64,000 nt of DNA from Smithella sp. GTDB lineage: Bacteria > Desulfobacterota > Syntrophia > Syntrophales > Smithellaceae. How positions within the stretch are numbered: the stretch's first letter is position 1; every line of letters begins with the position of its first letter. The position numbers and the translations under genes are program-made. Shown here one piece after another: positions 17,663 through 26,681 of this stretch. The stretch is from the NCBI GenBank assembly GCA_007244375.1, contig SCVW01000001.1, forward strand, positions 1-64,000, written 5' to 3'. A model generated the notes under the pieces. It was given only the letters and a program-made list of their open reading frames with translations. It ran no database searches and had not been told where the DNA came from.

Positions 17663-20600
17663 ATGGAAAAATTTGCCGATTACATTCTACAGGAAAAAAT
17701 TCAGGAAACCAGGAATTCAATAGTTTATCGCGGTCACAAAGAAGATGAAGCGCGGTCTTTAATCATTAAACTGTTGAAAACCGCGTATCCGACACCTTCA
17801 GAAATTGCCCGATTCAAACAGGAATATAATCTTGTAAAAGAACTTGATATACAAAACATCATCAAAATATTCGATCTTGTTGAGTATGAAAACAAATATG
17901 CCATAATCGAGGAAGATTTCGGCGGCATATCGCTGAAAGAGAAATTAAAAAAAGAAAAACTTCCCTTAAAGTCATTTCTACAGATTTCATCAAAATTATC
18001 TGAGACGCTGGGATTGATTCACAAAAAAAATATTATTCATCTGGATATAAAACCTGATAATATTCTGATCAATCCGGAAAAGGAAGAAGTAAAGATAACC
18101 GACTTCGGCATTTCCGCCGTATTAACGCATGCCAATGAAGAGTTGTATAATCCCGATGTTATCGAGGGTACACTATCATACATGTCCCCGGAGCAAACCG
18201 GCAGAATGAACAGAGGCGTAGATTACCGCACAGACATATACTCTCTGGGCGCAACATTCTACGAAATGTTGACCGGTGAGGTTCCGTTTAAATCAAATGA
18301 TCCGATGGAATTGATTCATTCCCACATTGCTCGTCAGCCTCTGGCCCCGACCGATTTGAATCATTCCGTCCCGCCGGTATTGTCTTCCATTATTTTAAAG
18401 CTGTTGTCAAAAAATCCTGAAGAGAGATATCAGAACTGCCTTGGACTAATGGCAGATATGGAAGAGTGCCTGAATCAGTTAAATCAAAAAGGCAGTATTG
18501 ACGAATTTACCATAGCAACAAAAGATATCTCCATACGATTTAATATTCCTCGCCGTCTTGTGGACCGTGACAATGAACGAATTGAATTAATGAGATGCTT
18601 TGAGCGGACATGTAAGGGCCTCAGTGAAATGATTCTTGTAACAGGCCCGCCGGGAATCGGCAAATCCGCTTTAGTTAACGAAATTTATAAACCGATCATC
18701 GCCAAAAAAGGTTATTTCATCTTTGGCAAGTACGACCAGTTCAGAAAGGATGTTCCTTTCAGCGCTATTATTCAGTCTTTTCAGGGTCTCATCCGACAGA
18801 TAATCTCCGAAAGTTCGGGGAAAATACAATCATGGAGGAAAAAACTGCTTGCTGCTCTGGGACCGAACGGAAAAGTTATAACCGATGTAATACCGGAACT
18901 GGAACTTATCATTCACAAGCAGCCCGACTTGCCATCGCTTGGTCCGGAAGAATCAATGAACAGATTCAACCTGGTATTTCAAAACTTTGTCAATGTTTTT
19001 CTGACGGAGGAACATCCCATAGCGCTGTTCCTGGATGATCTCCAGTGGGCTGATCAGGCGAGTTTAAAATTCCTGGAAAACTTAATGACTACTTATGAAA
19101 CAAAATATTTGTTTTTGATAGGAGCATACAGAGATAATGAAACGAATGAAGCCCATCCGCTCACTTTGGCGCTCAATAAAATTCACAAAAAAGGGAAAAA
19201 AATACACAACATTGAGCTCGGTCCTCTGGATGTAAACAGCATCAACTTGATAATTATGAACGTTCTTTTGTGTGATGCGGAAAAATCCTTGCCCCTTGCC
19301 GAGCTCATTCGCAAAAAAACTGCCGGCAATCCATTCTTTGTTATTCAGTTCTTAAAGAATATTTATGATAATCATCTTCTGGAACTTAATCCGAAAAGCG
19401 GGTGGGAGTGGGATGTAAATAGAATCCGGGAAATGCAGGTGACTGAAAATGTTATAGATATGATGGCGGAAAAAATTTCCCGTTTCCCGAAGAAAACTCG
19501 GGAAATATTAAAAATGTGCGCCTGTATAGGAAACAGATTTGATCTTGAATCATTGTCTGTTGTTTCCGGAAAATCAATCGACGAAACTCTTGCCGATCTC
19601 ACCTCTGCAATTCAGGAGGACATGATCGGTCTTCATGGTAACTTATATAAATTTTACCATGACCGCATTCAGGAAGCGGCATATTCACTGATTCCGGAAG
19701 ATGAAAAAGAGGAAATGCATTATCGTATCGGCAGCAATGTACTTGAGAAAACTAACCCTGAAAATCTTAATGAAAAAATATTTTATATTGTCGATCAGCT
19801 AAATCGTGGAATCAGACTTGTCAGCGGAACAGATGAAGAAATCAGGCTGGCAAAACTTAATCTGCAAGCCGCACAGAAATCGAAAAAATCGACAGCATAC
19901 GCTTCGGCTTCATTTTATTTAAAAACAGCCATCGGACTTCTGCCCGAATACTCATGGAAAAGCCACTACGACCTTACCTATTCCATATACAGGGAAGCCC
20001 TGGAATGCGAGTATCTCAACCTGAACTTCAGCGAGGCCGAAAAAATATTCAATATCGTGTTGAAAAACGTAAGATCGAATATTGACAGGGCCAATGTTCA
20101 CACGCTGATGATCTTATTATACACAACACAAGGCAACTATGAAGACGCACTGAGGGTTGGTATCGAAGGAATGAAAATGCTGGGTATCAATCTGCCGAAA
20201 AAGGTAGGCGACGCCAGAGTTGGTCTGGAATTGCTGAAACTCAGATTAAAATTCGGCCGCAGGAAGATAGAAGAGTTGATTGATCTGCAATATGTTTCCA
20301 TACCGAATAATATGGATGAAGCAAAGCAGATCGCCACCGAATATCTGGCCAGGCATCCGTCAAAATCTTTTGATAATCCCGAGCTGGAGTTGTGGGAAAT
20401 GTTATCATACGCTTATCTGGCCATTCACACCGGCACCGTGGCGTTTTATGCCAATCCGAATTTATTTGCCTATATAGTAATAAACGGGGTTTACAGGCTG
20501 CTGGACTATGAAATAAACTTTGAATATTCTCCCTTTGCCTACATTGCCATGGGCTCTATTGTGGGTTCATCCCTCGGTTTTTATCAGCACGGCTACAGGT

Positions 20601-22762
20601 TCGGGTTAACGGCGTTAAAAGTCAATGAAAAGATAGCCGATAAAAAGAACAGATGCCGTATCGAATTTGCTTTTCCGATGTTCATCCAGCACTGGAATAA
20701 ACATGCCCGATACGATCTCGATTATTTTAGAAACGCATACAAGTTTGGAATAGAGAATGGTGATCTGATCTTCAGCGGTCACAATATTAACCTGATAGGC
20801 ATGACCCGCATCATGCTGGGAGATAACATTGACGACATCCTTGAAGAATACGGCAAATACAAAGATTTCCAGCTCGGAGGCAAAGATCCTTTTAGCGCAC
20901 GTAATTACACGGAAAACAGACGGATGTGCCTCTGTCTTAAGGGCATGACTGAAAGTAGAGGCAGTTTAAACGGCGATGGTTTTGATGAAGAAGAGCAGGC
21001 TAACTATTATAAGTCTGAAAAGAACATGCTTGGCTCCTTCTACTTATCTCTTGTCCGGCTGAGAATAAACTATCTTTTCGGCGAATTATCAAAATGCCTC
21101 AATCTCGCCTCAGATATGCAAACAATTGTTAACAAAAAAACTGCTTTGGGCAATCTGCACATACCAGAATTCTATTTATTTCATTCACTGACGCTTACGG
21201 CATCTTATGCCGAAGCTGACTCTCTGCAAAAAACAAGATATCTTATACGTCTGCAAGCCAACCAGATGAAGATGCTCAAGTGGGCGAAATCCTGTCCTGA
21301 AAACTTCCGGCACAAATATGATCTTATAGCAGCCGAAATAATGGCCATAAAAAACCGTTACCGTGAGGCACAGAAACTATATCACTCTGCCATTGAAGGT
21401 GCACATCAGAACGGATATCTGCACATCAAAGCCATTGCCTGCGAACGCCTGGCGCTTCTTTACCTCAATTACTCATGTAAGGATGAAGCCGGATTTTTCA
21501 TGCAGAAGGCACACAAATGCTATCTATCGTGGGGAGCTTCGGAAAAGGCCAAAGAATTGGAGGAAAAATATGTAGCTCTGATACCTCGCGAGCAAAGGCA
21601 GCAATTCACGGGAACCATAACTACGAGTGATTTAACAGGATCAGTAACCATTAGCAGTTCTTCGGGATCTTTGACCATGAGCGGAGCCACTGAAACCACA
21701 GGTAGTACAAAACTGCTCGACTTGTCCACAGCCATGAAAGTTTCTCAAATCATTTCCAGCGAAATTGTGCTGGACCGTCTCTTGCAGAAGCTCATGCATG
21801 AATCCATTACCAATGCCGGCGCTCAGTGCGGTTATCTTATTCTGGAATCTGATGGTGAGCTAACCATTGAAGCTAGTGAAGATATCGATAAAAATGAATC
21901 TATGGTTATGCAATCCATGCCGCTAAAGGATTGCTCCGAAATTTGCCGTTCTATCGTCAATTATGTATATAACAGCGGAGAAGACATCGTTCTCGGCAAT
22001 GCGACGAAAGAAGGCCTCTTCACCAGTGATCCGTATATCATACGGGTACAGTGCAAGTCCATTCTCTGCACTCCCATTATGAGTAAAGGCAAACTATCGG
22101 GCATCCTCTACATGGAAAACAACCTGACTGAAAATGCTTTTACTCCCGAACGCCTTGGAATTCTACGGAGCTTCTCCGTTCAGGCCGCCATATCCATTGA
22201 AAATGCAAGACTCTTTGAATTGGCCACGACAGATGGCCTAACCAAACTTTTCGTACACCGTTATTTCCAGCTTCTTCTGGACCAGGAAATAAAAAGATCC
22301 CTTCGTTACAATAAACAATTTTCATTAATCATGATGGATATCGATAATTTTAAAAATTTCAACGATACCTACGGTCATCAGCTTGGCGACAGGGTACTGA
22401 AGGACGTAGCGAGCACCGTCAAAAAGACATTACGTACCGAAGACATTACAGCGCGTTATGGCGGTGAAGAATTCGTTGTCATTCTGCCCGAAACAAATGC
22501 ACCGCAAGCCATGACCGTTGCCGAAAAAATCCGCGCAAGCGTGGCTGATCTTGAAATTCCTTATGAATCGAAAAAACTTCATGTCACTATCAGCCTGGGA
22601 GTCTCCACATTTCCGGAAAGTACCGATGAAAAGGAGGCTCTTATCGGCGCGGCCGATGATGCTCTTTATGCATCGAAACATAGAGGGAAAAATTGTGTAA
22701 GTCTTTATGAAAAGAAAAGCATGCCTAAAGAAGATTCAAAAAATTCTTCAGCAATACAATAG
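17663..22762 (+). CDS. Ser/Thr kinase - AAA ATPase - GAF - GGDEF multidomain signalling protein
   Basis: This 1699-residue chain has four readable parts. Residues 1-275 are a Hanks-type kinase with the ATP lysine in LIIKLLK, HLDIKPDN (HLD in place of HRD), DFGIS and SPEQTGR. About 300-560 is an AAA/ORC-type ATPase with P-loop GPPGIGKSA and LFLDDLQWAD. About 600-1330 is helical, TPR-like. A GAF domain lies at about 1370-1515, and a GGDEF domain at about 1525-1690 with GGEEF at 1600-1604 and an RTED I-site. The usual family member ends in a histidine kinase; here the output is a diguanylate cyclase. No transmembrane segment is visible. The gap before it (17480-17662) holds no gene. Confidence 0.9.
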   Translation: MEKFADYILQEKIQETRNSIVYRGHKEDEARSLIIKLLKTAYPTPSEIARFKQEYNLVKELDIQNIIKIFDLVEYENKYAIIEEDFGGISLKEKLKKEKLPLKSFLQISSKLSETLGLIHKKNIIHLDIKPDNILINPEKEEVKITDFGISAVLTHANEELYNPDVIEGTLSYMSPEQTGRMNRGVDYRTDIYSLGATFYEMLTGEVPFKSNDPMELIHSHIARQPLAPTDLNHSVPPVLSSIILKLLSKNPEERYQNCLGLMADMEECLNQLNQKGSIDEFTIATKDISIRFNIPRRLVDRDNERIELMRCFERTCKGLSEMILVTGPPGIGKSALVNEIYKPIIAKKGYFIFGKYDQFRKDVPFSAIIQSFQGLIRQIISESSGKIQSWRKKLLAALGPNGKVITDVIPELELIIHKQPDLPSLGPEESMNRFNLVFQNFVNVFLTEEHPIALFLDDLQWADQASLKFLENLMTTYETKYLFLIGAYRDNETNEAHPLTLALNKIHKKGKKIHNIELGPLDVNSINLIIMNVLLCDAEKSLPLAELIRKKTAGNPFFVIQFLKNIYDNHLLELNPKSGWEWDVNRIREMQVTENVIDMMAEKISRFPKKTREILKMCACIGNRFDLESLSVVSGKSIDETLADLTSAIQEDMIGLHGNLYKFYHDRIQEAAYSLIPEDEKEEMHYRIGSNVLEKTNPENLNEKIFYIVDQLNRGIRLVSGTDEEIRLAKLNLQAAQKSKKSTAYASASFYLKTAIGLLPEYSWKSHYDLTYSIYREALECEYLNLNFSEAEKIFNIVLKNVRSNIDRANVHTLMILLYTTQGNYEDALRVGIEGMKMLGINLPKKVGDARVGLELLKLRLKFGRRKIEELIDLQYVSIPNNMDEAKQIATEYLARHPSKSFDNPELELWEMLSYAYLAIHTGTVAFYANPNLFAYIVINGVYRLLDYEINFEYSPFAYIAMGSIVGSSLGFYQHGYRFGLTALKVNEKIADKKNRCRIEFAFPMFIQHWNKHARYDLDYFRNAYKFGIENGDLIFSGHNINLIGMTRIMLGDNIDDILEEYGKYKDFQLGGKDPFSARNYTENRRMCLCLKGMTESRGSLNGDGFDEEEQANYYKSEKNMLGSFYLSLVRLRINYLFGELSKCLNLASDMQTIVNKKTALGNLHIPEFYLFHSLTLTASYAEADSLQKTRYLIRLQANQMKMLKWAKSCPENFRHKYDLIAAEIMAIKNRYREAQKLYHSAIEGAHQNGYLHIKAIACERLALLYLNYSCKDEAGFFMQKAHKCYLSWGASEKAKELEEKYVALIPREQRQQFTGTITTSDLTGSVTISSSSGSLTMSGATETTGSTKLLDLSTAMKVSQIISSEIVLDRLLQKLMHESITNAGAQCGYLILESDGELTIEASEDIDKNESMVMQSMPLKDCSEICRSIVNYVYNSGEDIVLGNATKEGLFTSDPYIIRVQCKSILCTPIMSKGKLSGILYMENNLTENAFTPERLGILRSFSVQAAISIENARLFELATTDGLTKLFVHRYFQLLLDQEIKRSLRYNKQFSLIMMDIDNFKNFNDTYGHQLGDRVLKDVASTVKKTLRTEDITARYGGEEFVVILPETNAPQAMTVAEKIRASVADLEIPYESKKLHVTISLGVSTFPESTDEKEALIGAADDALYASKHRGKNCVSLYEKKSMPKEDSKNSSAIQ

Positions 22763-22872
22763 CAAAAGTCCGAATGCATAGACTAAACTTTACTTTACTT
22801 GTCAAATCTCCTTTTTTCTGGAATAATTCTTGATGTTGACAAATTATTATTTTAAAGTAAAAAAACAAAAAC

Positions 22873-25140
22873 ATGGAAGAAAAAATAACCGACCAACAAA
22901 AGCATAATAAAAGAATCCGGGAGATTAAAGGAGTGATTTGTCTTTCTCTGGCTTTATTTTTACTTTTGTGTCTCGTTTCTTACCGTCCGCAAGATCCTTC
23001 ATTTACCCACTTTGTTGTCAGCGGCAAATCAACGCATAACTTCACAGGTAAAGTCGGATCTTACGCTGCCGATTCTCTGATTCGTCTTGTAGGAATTTCC
23101 TCATTTATTTTTCCGTTCATTCTTCTGGCATGCAGTTTTAAATACTTTTTGCGGCCGGCATTTATTATTAACACCAAAAGAATCGTAGGATTTGTATTTT
23201 TTATCCTATCCTTTTCAGGACTTGTAGCTCTTCTTTTTCCCGGGAGTATAACCGTTTACAGGGAATCGCTGAAGAACGGTATCGGCGGCTTAATAGGTGT
23301 TTCCATTGTTGACTTTCTCCGCATATCTTTCAACGTTGCGGGAACTTATATCATCTTGATTCTGACTTTTGTAATAGCGCTGACTTTTATGATTGAATTT
23401 TCCATTATGTCTGTAACGGAAAAAATCTCACAATTTACTGTAGCGCTGTATAATCTCTGCAAAAGCCGCATTTCATCTTTTGTTAGTTATATTCACAATA
23501 GTGTAAAAACAGAAAAAAAACCTCAACCGACGATAATCGAAGATACTCCGCCGGTTGTTAAAAAAATTAATTTCAAAAAAATCGAACAAACCAATTTAAA
23601 TTTTGAAAAGACCAGTGCTGATGAAAAATTCCAGATGCCTCCGCTTACCTTGCTGGAAGAAGTTCAACATAAGGATGTCCGGGTAAAACGCGACGCTTTG
23701 GTAACCAATTCCCGTATTCTGGAAAAGAAATTATCCGATTTCGGTGTCGACGGTCGCGTTGTGGAAGTTATGCCGGGACCTGTCATTACAATGTATGAGC
23801 TGGAACCGGCGCCTGGCGTCAAAATCAACAAAATAGTTAATCTCTCCGATGATCTGGCTTTAGCACTAATGGCACCAAGTATCCGCATTCTGGCTCCCAT
23901 TCCCGGAAAATCTGTCATCGGTATTGAAATACCCAATCTTAAGAGAGAGCAGGTTTTTCTCAAAGAAGTCATCGACAACGATGCTTTTCTGGAATCATCT
24001 TTCCGTCTGCCGATTGCACTTGGTGTTAATTTTGTGGGCACACCCGTTGTCGCCGATCTGACAAGAATGCCCCATTTGCTTATTGCCGGCACTACCGGTT
24101 CGGGAAAAAGTGTCGCTCTCAATGCCATGATTTGCAGTATTCTCTTTAAAGCTCATCCGGATGATGTGAAATTCCTCATGATCGATCCCAAAAGACTTGA
24201 ACTTTCCTCATACGAAGGCATTCCGCATCTGATTCATCCTGTTGTTGTTGATCCGAAAAAAGCTTCACAGGTTCTGCGCTGGACAGTGGAAGAAATGGAA
24301 AGACGCTATCAGATACTCAACGATCTCAAGGCAAAAAGCATTGACGCCTATAATGAACTTCTTTTAAAAGGACTGAAAAGTAAAACTATTCTGGCGTTAC
24401 CTAAACAGGTCGATCCTGACATTGAACCTGAAACAACAACCGATACAAATGAAAACACCGATGTTGAACAACAGATAAAACACACAAAGCTTCCTTACAT
24501 TGTTGTAGTTATCGATGAATTGGCCGACTTGATGATGGTTGCGCCGCGGGACGTGGAAGAATCATTGACACGTCTGGCGCAAATGGCGCGGGCGGCGGGA
24601 ATTCACCTTATCATAGCCACGCAAAGGCCTTCTGTTGATGTCATCACCGGTTTGATTAAAGCCAACTTCCCCACGCGTATTTCGTTCCAGGTTTCCTCCA
24701 AAATTGATTCGCGCACAATCATTGATCAGCAGGGAGCGGAAAAACTTCTCGGCGCCGGAGATATGCTTTTCATTCCACCGGGAACATCCAAGCTTTCCCG
24801 AATACATGGCGCCTATGTTTCAGACAAGGAAATTTCACGAATTGTTGATTTTATCAAAATGCAGGCTCAGCCGGCATACGATACATCCATTGAAAAATTC
24901 GCTTTGGCCGCTTCGCAAACTCAGCATGATAGTAACGATGATTTTGATGAAAAATATGACGAGGCTGTGGCTCTGGTCGGAGAACTGGGACAGGCATCCA
25001 TATCACTTGTCCAACGATACATGAAAATCGGCTATAACAGGGCAGCACGTATGATTGAAAAAATGGAGGCCGAAGGAATTGTCGGACCGTCCGACGGCGC
25101 AAAACCAAGAAAAGTTCTTATTAGAAAGCTCCCCAGTTGA
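22873..25140 (+). CDS. ftsK: DNA translocase FtsK/SpoIIIE
   Basis: The 755-residue protein couples chromosome segregation to division. Four N-terminal membrane segments lie within residues 15-180. The motor follows, with the alpha domain (RVVEVMPGPVITMYELEPAPGVKINKI), the P-loop GTTGSGKSV near residue 410, a Walker B VVVIDELADLMM, and ATQRPSVDVITGLIKANFPTRI. A winged-helix gamma domain closes the protein (DEAVALVGELGQASISLVQRYMKIGYNRAARMIEKME). A long acidic insert, about 515-535, interrupts the motor before the Walker B strand. A TTGACA sits 30 bases upstream of the start. The stop overlaps the rimO start. Confidence 0.95.
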   Translation: MEEKITDQQKHNKRIREIKGVICLSLALFLLLCLVSYRPQDPSFTHFVVSGKSTHNFTGKVGSYAADSLIRLVGISSFIFPFILLACSFKYFLRPAFIINTKRIVGFVFFILSFSGLVALLFPGSITVYRESLKNGIGGLIGVSIVDFLRISFNVAGTYIILILTFVIALTFMIEFSIMSVTEKISQFTVALYNLCKSRISSFVSYIHNSVKTEKKPQPTIIEDTPPVVKKINFKKIEQTNLNFEKTSADEKFQMPPLTLLEEVQHKDVRVKRDALVTNSRILEKKLSDFGVDGRVVEVMPGPVITMYELEPAPGVKINKIVNLSDDLALALMAPSIRILAPIPGKSVIGIEIPNLKREQVFLKEVIDNDAFLESSFRLPIALGVNFVGTPVVADLTRMPHLLIAGTTGSGKSVALNAMICSILFKAHPDDVKFLMIDPKRLELSSYEGIPHLIHPVVVDPKKASQVLRWTVEEMERRYQILNDLKAKSIDAYNELLLKGLKSKTILALPKQVDPDIEPETTTDTNENTDVEQQIKHTKLPYIVVVIDELADLMMVAPRDVEESLTRLAQMARAAGIHLIIATQRPSVDVITGLIKANFPTRISFQVSSKIDSRTIIDQQGAEKLLGAGDMLFIPPGTSKLSRIHGAYVSDKEISRIVDFIKMQAQPAYDTSIEKFALAASQTQHDSNDDFDEKYDEAVALVGELGQASISLVQRYMKIGYNRAARMIEKMEAEGIVGPSDGAKPRKVLIRKLPS

Positions 25141-26489
25141 AAAAAACAAACAAGAAAAATGTGCGAATAATCAGTCTGGGCTGTCCGAAAAATCTGATCG
25201 ATTCGGAAGTTATGGCAGGCCTGTTAAATCAATCCGGCTATCACATCACTGATAAAAATGATCACGCTGATGTTGTAATAGTCAATACGTGTGCTTTCAT
25301 CAAACCAGCCAAGGAAGAAGCCATTGAAGAGATATTAACTCTGGTCGAAGAGAAAAAGAAAAATAATACACAACTTCGAATCGTTGTTGCCGGTTGTCTT
25401 GCCCAGCGTTACAGCCGGGAATTTTTCACCCAAATACCGGAGGTTGATTTATTTATCGGCACAGGAGAAGTCGGCAACATTGTCTTTCACCTGAACAAAT
25501 TAAATCAGGAAAATTTCAAAAGGCAATCCGTAATCACGAAACCTGATTTTCTCATGAACTTTCATCATCCCCGACTTATATCTTCAGAATCTTCGAGCGC
25601 ATATTTAAAAATTTCAGAAGGATGTTCCAACCGTTGTTCTTACTGCGTTATACCTTCCCTTCGCGGACCGGCACGAAGCCGCAAACCGGATGATATCCTG
25701 GAGGAACTCGAAATGCTGACCCAAAAAGGAATAAAAGAACTCATAGTTGTAGCTCAGGATACCACAATTTACGGAAGAGATTTAAAAGGCCGACCGCACT
25801 TATCTTCTCTGTTAAACGATATGGCAAAAGCCAAAGGCATCAAGTGGATACGGCTTCTCTACACCCATCCGGCACGCGTCACCGTTGATTTACTGGAAAC
25901 CATTGCCGCCAATGAAAAAATCTGCCGCTATATTGACCTGCCCATTCAGCACATTGAAGATGATATTCTAAAAGCAATGAACCGTAAAGTCACCGGAACC
26001 AAAATCAAAGAAGTCATCGGGCAAATCCGTCAAATAATTCCCGATGTTGCTCTGAGAACATCGTTAATTGTCGGATTTCCGGGAGAGACACCGACAAGGT
26101 TCAACAGACTGCTTGATTTTGTCAACGAAACAAAATTTGACCATCTCGGTGTTTTTACTTATTCGAGGGAAGAAGGAACAAGCGCCGCTAAATCAAAAGC
26201 TCACGTGTCCGAAAAGGAAAAAGAACGCCGTCGCGAAACAATCATGAATGAGCAGGCGGCCATTTCCCTCGCCATTAATAAGACACTTATCGGAACCATT
26301 CAGGAAGTTTTAATCGAAGAAAAAAGCGATCACGGCAATTACACATATACAGGCAGATGCCGCCGGCAATCACCCGAGATAGACGGCGTAACATACATAA
26401 AGGGTCCCTCCTCTCCAATCGGCAGCATTGTAAAATGTCAAATAACCGCTGCTGAGGAATACGATTTATTCGGCAAAATAATCAATTAA
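25137..26489 (+). CDS. rimO: Ribosomal protein S12 methylthiotransferase RimO
   Basis: The 450 residues show the UPF0004 N-domain (IISLGCPKNLIDSEVMAGLL, VNTCAFIKPAKEEAIEEI, VAGCLAQRY), each with one iron-sulfur cysteine, then the radical SAM motif CSNRCSYC and a C-terminal TRAM region (YTGRCRRQSPEIDGVTYIKG). SEVMAG and the HPARVT sequence favour RimO over MiaB. The enzyme adds a methylthio group to an aspartate of ribosomal protein S12. The start codon is TTG at 25137, overlapping the TGA stop of ftsK. Confidence 0.94.
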   Translation: MKKTNKKNVRIISLGCPKNLIDSEVMAGLLNQSGYHITDKNDHADVVIVNTCAFIKPAKEEAIEEILTLVEEKKKNNTQLRIVVAGCLAQRYSREFFTQIPEVDLFIGTGEVGNIVFHLNKLNQENFKRQSVITKPDFLMNFHHPRLISSESSSAYLKISEGCSNRCSYCVIPSLRGPARSRKPDDILEELEMLTQKGIKELIVVAQDTTIYGRDLKGRPHLSSLLNDMAKAKGIKWIRLLYTHPARVTVDLLETIAANEKICRYIDLPIQHIEDDILKAMNRKVTGTKIKEVIGQIRQIIPDVALRTSLIVGFPGETPTRFNRLLDFVNETKFDHLGVFTYSREEGTSAAKSKAHVSEKEKERRRETIMNEQAAISLAINKTLIGTIQEVLIEEKSDHGNYTYTGRCRRQSPEIDGVTYIKGPSSPIGSIVKCQITAAEEYDLFGKIIN

Positions 26490-26501
26490 ATCAATGATAA
26501 T

Positions 26502-26565
26502 AGCGATCAAAATCCCTTGCCTAGACAGGATTTGCGTTTCTTTTTGGCATAATCGCTTTTTATCT
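26502..26565 (+). terminator. Probable terminator after rimO
   Basis: AGCGAT (26502-26507) pairs with ATCGCT (26552-26557), with an inner AAATCC/GGATTT stem. The 3' side runs into TTTTTATCTTTT. The stem is long and interrupted, so this is only likely. Confidence 0.4.
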
Positions 26566-26681
26566 TTTCTGTAAATATTCCATTGACACACGAAAACCTT
26601 CTTCATATAATTTCATTCAACAAAAAAGGATGTTCTTTCCCAACAAACAATAAGTTTTGCTTATCAGACAAGGAGGTTTTT

